NCBI GenBank assembly: GCA_016291915.1
Contig: JAEEZP010000140.1
Coordinates: 1-27,631, forward strand
DNA length: 27,631 nucleotides
Direction: 5' to 3'
DNA from: Prevotella sp.
GTDB lineage: Bacteria > Bacteroidota > Bacteroidia > Bacteroidales > Bacteroidaceae
The position numbers and the translations under genes are program-made. Positions within the stretch are counted from its first letter, which is position 1. The number at the start of each line of letters is the position of its first letter. This document shows positions 1 through 6,884 of the stretch, piece by piece. The notes below the pieces were generated by a model. It was not told the origin of the DNA and did not search any database. It saw only the letters and a program-made list of their open reading frames with translations.

Positions 1-574
1 CCTCATACACCCAGTCGGGAATACCATTGATAATCTCATTACGTTTTCCGTCTTTGGTCACCTGACTCTCAGCATTGCCGTAAAGCAACTTCACCAGATA
101 AATATTATTATCTCTCACAAAAGCCACCTGTGTACCGTCGGGACTCCATATCGGCGACTGCTGCGGTCCGTATTCAGAAAGTTTTTCCAGTCGGCGGGTC
201 GCAATGTTATAGATATAATAGACAGCAGTGGCAGAACGACGATAGATACGTTTGGTATTTGTCTGTATCAACATCTTTGAGCCGTCAGGACTGAGGATAT
301 AACCGTCAAAGCGGTCTATCTTCTCTGTCAAGGTGTTGGAAACATCAAACAACACGTCCACTTTCTCTCCCGTCTTGAAAGAATATTTCACTATCTGTTT
401 GCCATTCATACTGATTTGTGCATAACTCTCACCATCGTTCAACGGTGTTACAGCACTTAGGGTAGTCGCAGAAAACTGCCCACCGGTAATATCCTTGATA
501 GTCAGCTTGCCGGCAGCCATGAGTGTAAGTGTTACTGTAAGAAGTACAGTTGACAAAATTAATCGTCTGTTCAT
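1..574 (-). CDS. S9 family (DPP-IV type) serine peptidase, N-terminal part
   Basis: Partial gene: 191 codons from the start are present and the rest lies beyond the left edge. The protein begins MNRRLILSTVLLTVTLTLMA, a clear Sec signal peptide, so the enzyme is exported. The remainder looks like the N-terminal beta-propeller of dipeptidyl peptidase IV: blade motifs LSPDGSKML and SPIWSPDGTQVAFVRDNNIY are visible, and the last residues in the window, INGIPDWVYE, match the conserved segment of that family. The catalytic Ser-Asp-His domain is not in view. Such enzymes remove N-terminal dipeptides, typically Xaa-Pro, in the periplasm and serve peptide use in asaccharolytic or mixed-diet Bacteroidales. 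The ATG at 574-572 is the only start that leaves a proper signal peptide. Family call is firm; exact dipeptide preference cannot be told. Confidence 0.88.
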   Translation of the reverse strand, partial: MNRRLILSTVLLTVTLTLMAAGKLTIKDITGGQFSATTLSAVTPLNDGESYAQISMNGKQIVKYSFKTGEKVDVLFDVSNTLTEKIDRFDGYILSPDGSKMLIQTNTKRIYRRSATAVYYIYNIATRRLEKLSEYGPQQSPIWSPDGTQVAFVRDNNIYLVKLLYGNAESQVTKDGKRNEIINGIPDWVYE

Positions 575-604
575 CGTTCTTTTTTTAATTATATGATTTA
601 CTTG

Positions 605-612
605 CAAAAATA
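605..612 (-). promoter_or_regulatory. -7 box of the S9 peptidase promoter
   Basis: On the minus strand this reads TATTTTTG followed by C, a match to the Bacteroidota -7 consensus TAnnTTTG, about 30 nt before the start codon. No good TTTG -33 box is visible 19-21 nt upstream. Confidence 0.55.
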
Positions 613-773
613 CATAATTATTTCCGAACTTAAGTCTGTCTTAAGAAAAAATATATGACCACCTTGGAAAAAAACACACTTAACCCTGTCTGTTGTTAAT
701 ATCCCCTTCGATGAAGATGATACCTCACATGGTCATGTAGGATCAATTATCCGAGTATGTACCATTAAAAGCC

Positions 774-932
774 GACTAATTGAGTACTGATTAGTGGACT
801 TTTAAGTACTAATACTCGACTAATTGAGTACTGATTAGTTGACTTTTAAGTACTAATACTCGACTAATTAAGTACTGATTAGTGGACTTTTAAGTACTAA
901 TACTCGACTAATTGAGTACTGATTAGTGGACT
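774..932. repeat. 44-bp tandem repeat, about 3.6 copies
   Basis: Units start at 774, 818, 862 and 906; the fourth is cut short near 932. The copies are nearly identical: unit 2 has GTT for GTG near its middle and unit 3 has ATTAAG for ATTGAG. Each unit is itself two related halves of 23 and 21 bp, both beginning GACT and both centred on AGTACT (first half GACTAATTGAGTACTGATTA..., second half GACTTTTAAGTACTAATACT...). The first half is an imperfect palindrome (ACTAAT...ATTAGT). A degenerate inverted copy of the second half may precede the array at about 753-773. There are no unique spacers. Function unknown. Confidence 0.9.
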
Positions 933-986
933 ATTGGTGACCTTTACCCAACTCATCCATATACCATGCTCATGACATTGTCTATT

Positions 987-1389
987 CCACAGAAAACGAA
1001 TACTGTGGATTTCCTCTGAAAAATATGGTAATGTTATTGCAGTTTGCACATGACGCTGAAAGCGTCAACGCTCAGTAGCCGCAGGTCAAGACCTGCGGAG
1101 AATATATCAACAATAAATATGCACGCTGAAAGTGTGCCCCATAAATATTGATGGGCAACCCCTCCAGGGTTGGATGATGGTTACAACACCTTGTCCGTAG
1201 GTCTTACGACCCACGGCTATTGAGCGGTAACCGCGTTGCGGTTATTAACTACATACATGTGCCATCTGCTATATTATTGCCTAAAATAAAGCAATGATAT
1301 ATCTTCAGGGTTCTGATTGTCGTATGCATCATTGCAGGGGTTTCGCTGCGCTCCACCACCTGCCTGTAATCTTAACGCCCCTTCAGGGC
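987..1389. repeat. Mosaic of palindromic (REP/BIME-like) modules in a gene-free stretch
   Basis: At least nine stem-loops lie in a gene-free stretch: 987-1008 (CCACAG/CTGTGG), 1052-1066 (GACGCT-GAA-AGCGTC), 1079-1098 (9-bp perfect stem CCGCAGGTC/GACCTGCGG), 1121-1137 (GCACGCT/AGTGTGC), 1156-1172 (CAACCC/GGGTTG), 1195-1216 (CCGTAGGTC/GACCCACGG, one mismatch), 1228-1244 (TAACCGC-GTT-GCGGTTA), 1334-1363 (GCAGG/CCTGC) and 1377-1389 (GCCC-CTTCA-GGGC). The pair 1052-1098 and the pair 1195-1244 are inverted copies of one plan: hairpin, linker CTAYTGAGCG, hairpin. I infer a REP-like non-coding element; no transposase is present. No protein-coding gene is seen in 575-1512. Confidence 0.75.
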
Positions 1390-1486
1390 CTAAGCAAAAG
1401 CAAACTCTATTAATATCAGGTCATCTCCTATATTATCGCAAAAAAAATAGTTTCTACCTGACGATGGATTATTGACAATAATATTG

Positions 1487-1494
1487 TACTTTTG
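1487..1494 (+). promoter_or_regulatory. -7 box upstream of the radical SAM gene
   Basis: TACTTTTG followed by C fits the Bacteroidota -7 consensus TAnnTTTG, 18 nt before the ATG. No convincing TTTG is seen at the -33 distance. A purine-rich stretch AAAGGAAAG just before the ATG may serve in ribosome binding. Confidence 0.55.
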
Positions 1495-1512
1495 CAATGA
1501 GAAAGGAAAGTC

Positions 1513-2430
1513 ATGCACTATAACGATTTTGGACATTGGATAAGACAACAGTTCCCCTTCCGTGTACAGAAACTGTCTGTAGACGCAGGATTCAGTTGTC
1601 CCAACCGTGATGGACGACTATCTACCGGAGGTTGTATCTATTGTAACAACAGGACTTTCAATCCTTTCTATTGTAACAGGCAAAAGAGTATCCGTGAACA
1701 ACTGACAGAAGGTAAGGCATTCTTCGCCCGTAAGTATCCTTCCATGAAGTATCTTGCTTATTTCCAAGCATATACCAATACTTACGACAGTCTTGATGCG
1801 CTCAAGAGAAAATATGAAGAGGCACTGGCGGTTGAAGATGTGGTCGGACTGGTTATCGGCACACGCCCCGACTGTATGCCAGATTCATTATTAGACTATC
1901 TGGAAGCACTTAACAGACAGGTTTTTGTATTGGTGGAGTATGGTATAGAGTCAACAAACGATGATACACTGCAGAGAATCAATCGCGGCCATGATTTCGC
2001 TTGTACGAGAAAAGCCATAGAAAAGACGGCAGAAAGAAAGATCCTTACCGGTGGTCATATCATCATGGGATTGCCGGGAGAAAGAAAGGAAGATATCTTG
2101 GGGCAGGCACCCGTCATTTCATCCTTACCTCTCAACATCCTGAAGATCCACCAGATGCAGATCATCAAAGACACACCATTGGCAATGGAATATATGAAGA
2201 ACCCTGATATCTGTCAGTTATATAACGTCGATGGATTCATCCAACTGATCGGTGACTACCTACCCTATCTCCGCAATGATCTTGTCTTGGAACGTTTTGT
2301 GTCACAGAGTCCGAAAGAATTACTCATTGCCCCTCAGTGGGGACTGAAGAATCATGAGTTTACTGACCGGTTGAACAACTACCTCAAAGCACACAATATC
2401 TATCAGGGCACGATGTACCACCCCCTTTAA
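1513..2430 (+). CDS. TIGR01212 family radical SAM protein (YhcC-like)
   Basis: A 305-aa protein with the radical-SAM cluster ligands Cys29, Cys41 and Cys44 in the order CPNRDG...GGCIYC, the spaced arrangement typical of the TIGR01212/YhcC family rather than the common CX3CX2C. The family carries an iron-sulfur cluster and cleaves S-adenosylmethionine; its natural substrate is not firmly established as far as I know. Further family features seen are the segments KYLAYFQAYTNTY, GTRPDC, EYGIES and GGHIIMGLPGE. Length is normal for the family, and no signal peptide is present, so it is cytosolic. It has its own -7 box and ends at a bidirectional terminator facing the next gene, so it appears monocistronic. 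Family assignment is strong; the role remains open. Confidence 0.9.
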   Translation: MHYNDFGHWIRQQFPFRVQKLSVDAGFSCPNRDGRLSTGGCIYCNNRTFNPFYCNRQKSIREQLTEGKAFFARKYPSMKYLAYFQAYTNTYDSLDALKRKYEEALAVEDVVGLVIGTRPDCMPDSLLDYLEALNRQVFVLVEYGIESTNDDTLQRINRGHDFACTRKAIEKTAERKILTGGHIIMGLPGERKEDILGQAPVISSLPLNILKIHQMQIIKDTPLAMEYMKNPDICQLYNVDGFIQLIGDYLPYLRNDLVLERFVSQSPKELLIAPQWGLKNHEFTDRLNNYLKAHNIYQGTMYHPL

Positions 2431-2478
2431 TATCCCTTAGGCCCCTGATACTTTTAATGCTCTAAGGCTCGAAAAACA

Positions 2479-2504
2479 GAAAAGAGAGGCTAACCTCTCT
2501 TTTC
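2479..2504. terminator. Bidirectional terminator between convergent genes
   Basis: A perfect 11-bp stem GAAAAGAGAGG/CCTCTCTTTTC with loop CTAA lies between the stop at 2430 (+) and the stop at 2506 (-). T-rich flanks occur in both directions (TTTTCC on plus, TGTTTTTC on minus). Confidence 0.85.
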
Positions 2505-2505
2505 C

Positions 2506-3000
2506 TTAATTCCGATTTCTCGGATCTTTGCTCTTCCTATTGTCGGTGCGTCTTTTCTGATCGTCTCTGTTTTTCCTGTTTTCCAATGCTTTGTTAAATG
2601 CATATCGATGGAAATTCTCTTCCTCACGTATCAGCTTATACAACTTAGTGGGAGGAAGTATTTTCAGAAACTTATTATGATACTGTTGCTGAATCTTCTT
2701 CAACTGCAGTTCATTGGCATCACGTTGCTGGATAAACTTCTTACACTCATCATCCGAGTTCGCATTAATCTTCTTTAAGTTACTTTCAAAGACCTGGCGC
2801 ATCTTCGTTTTCATCTCACGATATAAAGGAAGAAATGCTGCTGACTCCCTAGGGGTAAGGGCAGCTTTCTTTACGATGTATTTCTCCAGATCAGCCTGAA
2901 AACGCTCAGGATTGAATCTATGTTTATCCCTGTTCTGACTGTAAACGCTGCAGTTCAGAGAAAATATGAACATGATTATAATAACAATAGCTTTTTTCAT
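2506..3000 (-). CDS. Small secreted helical protein, CpxP/Spy-like
   Basis: A 164-aa protein with a Sec signal peptide (MKKAIVIIIMFIFSLNCSVYSQ) and no proper lipobox. The mature part is predicted helical; the segment LTPRESAAFLPLYREMKTKM resembles the LTxxQ-type helix of Spy/CpxP periplasmic chaperones, though similarity is loose. Residues about 75-135 are rich in Lys, Gln and Glu and could form a coiled coil, and the last 25 residues are strongly basic (KNRDDQKRRTDNRK). It starts 3 nt after the stop of the putative anti-sigma gene and is the last gene of the ECF sigma operon, before the terminator. Location and type suggest a periplasmic sensor or chaperone feeding back on the sigma factor. 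That role is inference from context. Confidence 0.6.
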   Translation of the reverse strand: MKKAIVIIIMFIFSLNCSVYSQNRDKHRFNPERFQADLEKYIVKKAALTPRESAAFLPLYREMKTKMRQVFESNLKKINANSDDECKKFIQQRDANELQLKKIQQQYHNKFLKILPPTKLYKLIREEENFHRYAFNKALENRKNRDDQKRRTDNRKSKDPRNRN

Positions 3001-3003
3001 CTT

Positions 3004-3375
3004 CTAATGGATATCTTCTGAGTTTTGACTTGAAATGTAACGGTACATGGCAACATTATCTACCATAGCATAATCGGCCACCTGATCGATGGTATACTCC
3101 TCATTGTTTGAAAACATCTCAACATTCTGGTCTGAAGATGAACCAAGCTGCTTCATGCCGATAATACCAACGCCAAAGATAATAGCACATACGGCAGCTG
3201 CCACAGAATACGGGCGCAGCCGATGCCATAGTGTTACCTTTCTTGCCGGCATGACAATCTCTTGAGCAGGAAGACTATCCATTATCTGTTGTGAGAGATT
3301 TTCGAAATATCCCTCAGGAACACGGAATGGATTAGTGTTTCCAAACTGTTTTCGTATAAGGTCTTCTTCCTTCAT
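3004..3375 (-). CDS. Single-helix membrane protein, putative anti-sigma factor
   Basis: A 123-aa protein with a cytoplasmic N-terminus (about 1-53), one membrane helix at about 54-75 (YSVAAAVCAIIFGVGIIG) and a short periplasmic tail. The N-terminal motif NPFRVPEGYFENL is typical of small Bacteroidetes proteins encoded directly after ECF sigma genes, and the tail contains the acidic/aromatic segment IDQVADYAMVDNVAMYRYIS also common in them. No zinc-binding HxxxCxxC motif of classical anti-sigma domains is present, so the anti-sigma role rests on position and topology. It follows the sigma gene by 61 nt and precedes the CpxP-like gene by 3 nt. It may sequester the neighbouring sigma factor at the inner membrane. 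Confidence 0.65.
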   Translation of the reverse strand: MKEEDLIRKQFGNTNPFRVPEGYFENLSQQIMDSLPAQEIVMPARKVTLWHRLRPYSVAAAVCAIIFGVGIIGMKQLGSSSDQNVEMFSNNEEYTIDQVADYAMVDNVAMYRYISSQNSEDIH

Positions 3376-3436
3376 TGTATCTTATTTTGTTGATTTGACG
3401 ATATATATTAAAAAAGGTTTAATTAAAATTCACTTT

Positions 3437-3982
3437 TTATTCCTTTGAATGGACATATTCACTGATCTTTTTCACAGCAATATGATAGGATGCCTTCAGG
3501 GCACCTTCAGAAGTGCCGAGGATCTTACTCATATCACTGTATTTCATCTCATCAAAATACTTCATGGTAAACACCATACGCTGTACGTCCGGGAGTTGTG
3601 CCACAGCCTCTTGCAACAACGCTTGGATGGAGTCACCATCGAAATACTCATCAGCCAACAGGTGATTGCTGACGGATATGGCTGTAGCATCGGTACTCAC
3701 GGTATTCTTCTGCCTACGCAGGAAATCGAGACTCTCATTCACAGCAATACGATACAGCCAGGTAGAGATCTTCGATTTATTTTCAAAATCACCCAGATTG
3801 TTCCATGCTTTCAGGAAAGTATTCTGCAGGATATCATTGGCATCGTCATGATCTAAGACAATATGACGGACCTTCCAATACAATGACTCACTGTATTGGT
3901 TGACTATCATGCTGAACGCTTGACGCACCGTCTTGGGGTCAGCCAGCATTGCCGTCACTTTCTTCTCATCATAATCTTTCAT
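3437..3982 (-). CDS. ECF-type RNA polymerase sigma-70 factor
   Basis: A 181-aa sigma factor of the extracytoplasmic-function group with only regions 2 and 4. Region 2 covers about residues 24-92 and shows DANDILQNTFLKAWNNL, the polymerase core contact, then KISTWLYRIAVNESLDFLRR for -10 recognition and melting. Region 4 covers about 122-175, with LPDVQRMVFTMKYFDEMKY and the helix-turn-helix MSKILGTSEGALKASYHIAV. It directs transcription of an unknown regulon, probably including its own operon. The ATG lies 9 nt after the stop of the L,D-transpeptidase gene, so the two are very likely cotranscribed. That linkage is unusual and points to an envelope or cell-wall signal. The sigma class is certain, the stimulus unknown. 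Confidence 0.93.
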   Translation of the reverse strand: MKDYDEKKVTAMLADPKTVRQAFSMIVNQYSESLYWKVRHIVLDHDDANDILQNTFLKAWNNLGDFENKSKISTWLYRIAVNESLDFLRRQKNTVSTDATAISVSNHLLADEYFDGDSIQALLQEAVAQLPDVQRMVFTMKYFDEMKYSDMSKILGTSEGALKASYHIAVKKISEYVHSKE

Positions 3983-3991
3983 CCAATCACC

Positions 3992-5536
3992 TTATTTAAT
4001 AAACGGTTTGAGTTCTTTATACAATGCACGGTCATAACCATACACGTCATTATAGGTATGCAGTGCACCCTGTGTGTCGGGATAGAGCGTGTAATAGGTG
4101 ATAAAAACAGGTATCTGAGGATCGACGTTGATCGTATTCACCAGTTTGTCTTTATCGATATCTATTTTTTCCTTAACATCCTCTGTCTTGGCATACATCA
4201 CACTGACATCTGTTTCCATGGAGTATTTGATCTTCTCAATCAAATCTTCATCCTTGTCTTTCATCAGAAAGACAGCCATGTCGAAGGGACGCTGTAACCG
4301 GATACATCCATGACTGACAGCCCGGTTTTGTTTGTTGAAGATCCATGGCGAGGAGGTGTCATGCAGATAAACAGCAAAATTATTATCAAAACGGAAAATG
4401 ATTCTTCCGAGCGAATTACCCGGTCCCCCCGGTTGCACGATATATTGCTGTCCTTCTTTTACCTTATTATATGATGCCTCAGAGAGATCCACCTTTCCTT
4501 TTTTGCGGTCAACGATATACATTCTCTCCCGCTGCAGATAACCCGTTTTGTAAACCACATCAACAGCGATGCTTTTGGGTAATATCCAGTTAGGGTTCAC
4601 ATCCATACGCTTAATCTTACTGGTAAGCAGAGGTGTCTTCGTCTTCACCGAGCCGCAACCGACACGCATGGTCATCACACTATCTTCATCCACGGCAATA
4701 GCCATGAAAGAAGGGACATTCACCAAAACATATTTCTTGTAGTCTTCAGGATATTCCTTCAACCGCCAGCGACAGCGCTCAATATTACATTGTGCCAAAG
4801 CTTCTTCCTTACTCCCAGGAGCCGTTTGCCGTAAGTAATCAACCAATTGGTAGTAGAGCTTGTTCTTGGGTTGAACTTCTTTCATGAAAGACACAACACT
4901 ATCATTACTGATCTTCCTGAATGCCTGTTGATAAAAAGCTTCTCCGGGATGTTCCACAGGAATATCGAAAACATGGAAATAGGTAACATGCAGTGAATCG
5001 GAATCCTTTACACAGAAATTATTCAAGACTTTATCAGGATTGACATATCCATATTTCTGTCCGGTAGTATATTTCAGGAATGCACGGGTAAGGTTATACT
5101 CCATACGTGCCAGCAATGCATTGATATCATCCTTATCATCCGCATCCAACTGCTTCGTCCGCTGAAGATCAGCCATCAGTTGCTTCTTCCGGAATATGGC
5201 TTCTTTTAATCCCGTTTCTCCTACTTTCTCAAGATACGCCAACAAAGAATCCGCTCTCCCGTCAATGCCGTGACGATCAATCCAAAGAAACGGATTATTA
5301 CGGTTACCATAGTAAGCCCGTACCTGTCTGTCAGACATCATCTTACTGGTGTCTGCGCGGAGGATATGATCAAGATGATGGCGTATGACAGAGGGGGTGA
5401 TAACAAAAGAAGGCGTTTTCAATGATGAAAACGCTTCCAATGAAATCTTTCTATATGGATACTCTGTCTTCTCTTCACACGACATCAGTGTTATGACTAC
5501 GAACAAAAAGAAGATGAGTTCTTTTTTGGTTGACAA
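3992..5536 (-). CDS. L,D-transpeptidase (YkuD domain), lipoprotein
   Basis: A 514-aa protein of the YcbB/LdtD size class. L,D-transpeptidases form 3-3 crosslinks in peptidoglycan or attach proteins to it, using a catalytic cysteine. The YkuD domain covers about residues 268-425: the conserved His392 (YLHDTSS) and the catalytic motif SHGCIR with Cys411 are intact. The N-terminal half (about 45-250) matches the scaffold region of YcbB-like enzymes. A lipobox LMSC (Cys20) predicts membrane anchoring in the periplasm. The start is unusual: the only start fitting the signal peptide is TTG at 5536-5534; an in-frame stop lies just upstream, with a CTG as the sole other candidate. It begins 11 nt after the preceding stop and ends 9 nt before the sigma gene. 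Confidence 0.9.
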   Translation of the reverse strand: MSTKKELIFFLFVVITLMSCEEKTEYPYRKISLEAFSSLKTPSFVITPSVIRHHLDHILRADTSKMMSDRQVRAYYGNRNNPFLWIDRHGIDGRADSLLAYLEKVGETGLKEAIFRKKQLMADLQRTKQLDADDKDDINALLARMEYNLTRAFLKYTTGQKYGYVNPDKVLNNFCVKDSDSLHVTYFHVFDIPVEHPGEAFYQQAFRKISNDSVVSFMKEVQPKNKLYYQLVDYLRQTAPGSKEEALAQCNIERCRWRLKEYPEDYKKYVLVNVPSFMAIAVDEDSVMTMRVGCGSVKTKTPLLTSKIKRMDVNPNWILPKSIAVDVVYKTGYLQRERMYIVDRKKGKVDLSEASYNKVKEGQQYIVQPGGPGNSLGRIIFRFDNNFAVYLHDTSSPWIFNKQNRAVSHGCIRLQRPFDMAVFLMKDKDEDLIEKIKYSMETDVSVMYAKTEDVKEKIDIDKDKLVNTINVDPQIPVFITYYTLYPDTQGALHTYNDVYGYDRALYKELKPFIK

Positions 5537-5547
5537 AGTAAACAGAA

Positions 5548-5859
5548 CTATTTATTAATAGATATCTTACGTACCACCTTACCTACTTTGACAATATAGC
5601 ATCCTTTCGGCAAGTTCAGCTCAAACTGACGGTCTGCTCCTTCTATTCTTACTGACATCACGCGAACACCTGTGAGGTTATACACATACAACATCTCACC
5701 AGAGGCTCCGGCAACATGCAGTATGTTATCTTTCAGCGTAATGGTAATATCCTGAAAATCAGCCTCGATAATCTCTACAGCCTTAGCTGCCTGAGTATGA
5801 ACGGGGACACACAGTAACAGGAATAAAGGAAGTATTATCTTGAGTATATTTCTTATCAT
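5548..5859 (-). CDS. Small secreted protein resembling a stand-alone T9SS sorting domain
   Basis: A 103-aa protein made of a signal peptide (MIRNILKIILPLFLLLCVPV...) and a mature part of about 75 residues. That part resembles the C-terminal sorting domain of type IX secretion cargo (TIGR04183 type): a beta-rich run with LYVYNLTGVRVMSV, then LPKGCYIVKVGKVVRKISI close to the end. Normally this domain ends a large cargo protein; here nothing precedes it but the signal peptide. An in-frame ATG at 5928 would lengthen it by 23 residues, but that codon lies upstream of a near-perfect promoter at 5876-5907, so the ATG at 5859 is chosen. It is the first gene of the unit leading to the L,D-transpeptidase and ECF sigma genes. 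Resemblance is by eye; function unknown. Confidence 0.7.
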   Translation of the reverse strand: MIRNILKIILPLFLLLCVPVHTQAAKAVEIIEADFQDITITLKDNILHVAGASGEMLYVYNLTGVRVMSVRIEGADRQFELNLPKGCYIVKVGKVVRKISINK

Positions 5860-5875
5860 AAGCACACATTTTGTG

Positions 5876-5907
5876 CAAAAATACAAACTTTCTCTGAAAG
5901 TTCCAAA
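5876..5907 (-). promoter_or_regulatory. Promoter of the sorting-domain / L,D-transpeptidase / sigma operon
   Basis: On the minus strand TTTG (5907-5904), a 20-nt spacer, and TATTTTTG (5883-5876) match the Bacteroidota -33/-7 consensus exactly. Predicted transcription start is near 5870, about 10 nt before the ATG at 5859. Confidence 0.8.
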
Positions 5908-5928
5908 TTTTTCTGCATTTTTTTGCAT

Positions 5929-5944
5929 ATGGCATAATTGCCAT
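5929..5944. terminator. Possible weak terminator hairpin after rnz
   Basis: A perfect 6-bp stem ATGGCA/TGCCAT with loop TAAT lies 17 nt beyond the rnz stop. No T-tract follows it on the minus strand, so terminator function is doubtful. Confidence 0.3.
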
Positions 5945-5960
5945 TAAGGTCGTATAAATG

Positions 5961-6878
5961 CTAGATATCTATGATCATCCGCTCATTACTGAGATAAGTT
6001 TCCAGGAAAACAGTCTTTGCTTCTGCCAAGAGAATTGTCTCATCCTCATATCTTGAGCTGTAGTGTCCCAGGAAGAGTTTTCCCACATGAGCATCACGGG
6101 CTACCATAGCAGCTTGCTCAGCTGTGGAATGGCAATATTTTTCAGCACTATCTATCTTATCCTTCCCATAAGTGCTTTCATGATAAAGCACATCCACCCC
6201 TTCTATCAGTTGATGCAGATGAGGGAGATAACGGGTATCTGAACAATAAGCATACGCTTTCACAGGATCGGGAGGAGTAACCAGTTGTTCATGACTGAGC
6301 ACCGTGCCATCGTCCGTGATCCATCCCCCACCCGCTTTGATATTATTAATCTGACTGAGTGGGATATTGAATGCATCGATCATATCTCTGCGGATATGAG
6401 GTAATAACGGTTTTTCACGGAAGAGGAAACCACAACATGGCATACGGTGCTCCAGCGGAATACTCGTTACCGTCATGCTCTTATCCTCGTAAATAATCGT
6501 GTTGAGCGAGGTATCTACCGGATGAAACACCACCTCGTATGACAGATGTGGACAGAACATGATGATCTGTTCATTGAGCATGGGTTCCAAGGCTGTAGGA
6601 GCATAGACATGAAGAGGAACAGTACGCCCCAACAAGCCAAAGGTGCTGATGAGCCCCATCAGACCAAAACAGTGATCGCCATGCAGATGACTGATGAAGA
6701 CTGACTGGAGTTTAGAGAAATGAATATGGGTATGCCGGAGCATCGTCTGTGCTCCTTCCGCACAGTCAACCATCATGAACTTCCCTCGTATCTCAACGAT
6801 CTGACACGATGCATTATGCTTCAGTGTGGGCAGTGCACTGCCACATCCCAGGATATGTACCTTAAACGTACTGCTCAT
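5961..6878 (-). CDS. rnz: Ribonuclease Z (tRNA 3' processing endonuclease)
   Basis: A 305-aa metallo-beta-lactamase-fold enzyme that cuts the 3' trailer from tRNA precursors in the cytosol. The zinc-binding motif HLHGDH is at residues 64-69, preceded by the family start LGCGSALPT and by the strand FMMVDCAEGAQTML. Further ligands and signatures are seen in the C-terminal half: AYCSDTRY, HESTYG and HSTAEQAAMVARDA, then LFLGHYSSRY. Length is that of the short bacterial RNase Z (about 300-310 aa), so it is complete. It starts 6 nt after the stop of the small lipoprotein gene and is the last gene of a mazG-lipoprotein-rnz unit. The call is firm. Confidence 0.95.
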   Translation of the reverse strand: MSSTFKVHILGCGSALPTLKHNASCQIVEIRGKFMMVDCAEGAQTMLRHTHIHFSKLQSVFISHLHGDHCFGLMGLISTFGLLGRTVPLHVYAPTALEPMLNEQIIMFCPHLSYEVVFHPVDTSLNTIIYEDKSMTVTSIPLEHRMPCCGFLFREKPLLPHIRRDMIDAFNIPLSQINNIKAGGGWITDDGTVLSHEQLVTPPDPVKAYAYCSDTRYLPHLHQLIEGVDVLYHESTYGKDKIDSAEKYCHSTAEQAAMVARDAHVGKLFLGHYSSRYEDETILLAEAKTVFLETYLSNERMIIDI

Positions 6879-6884
6879 CGTGGA

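Noticed and set aside
774..932. CRISPR array
   Set aside because: The 44-bp units are directly adjacent with no unique spacers, and no cas genes are in the window.
5860..5928. 23-residue N-terminal extension of the sorting-domain-like protein
   Set aside because: The upstream ATG is before the promoter at 5876-5907, so it would not be transcribed from it, and it would bury the signal peptide.
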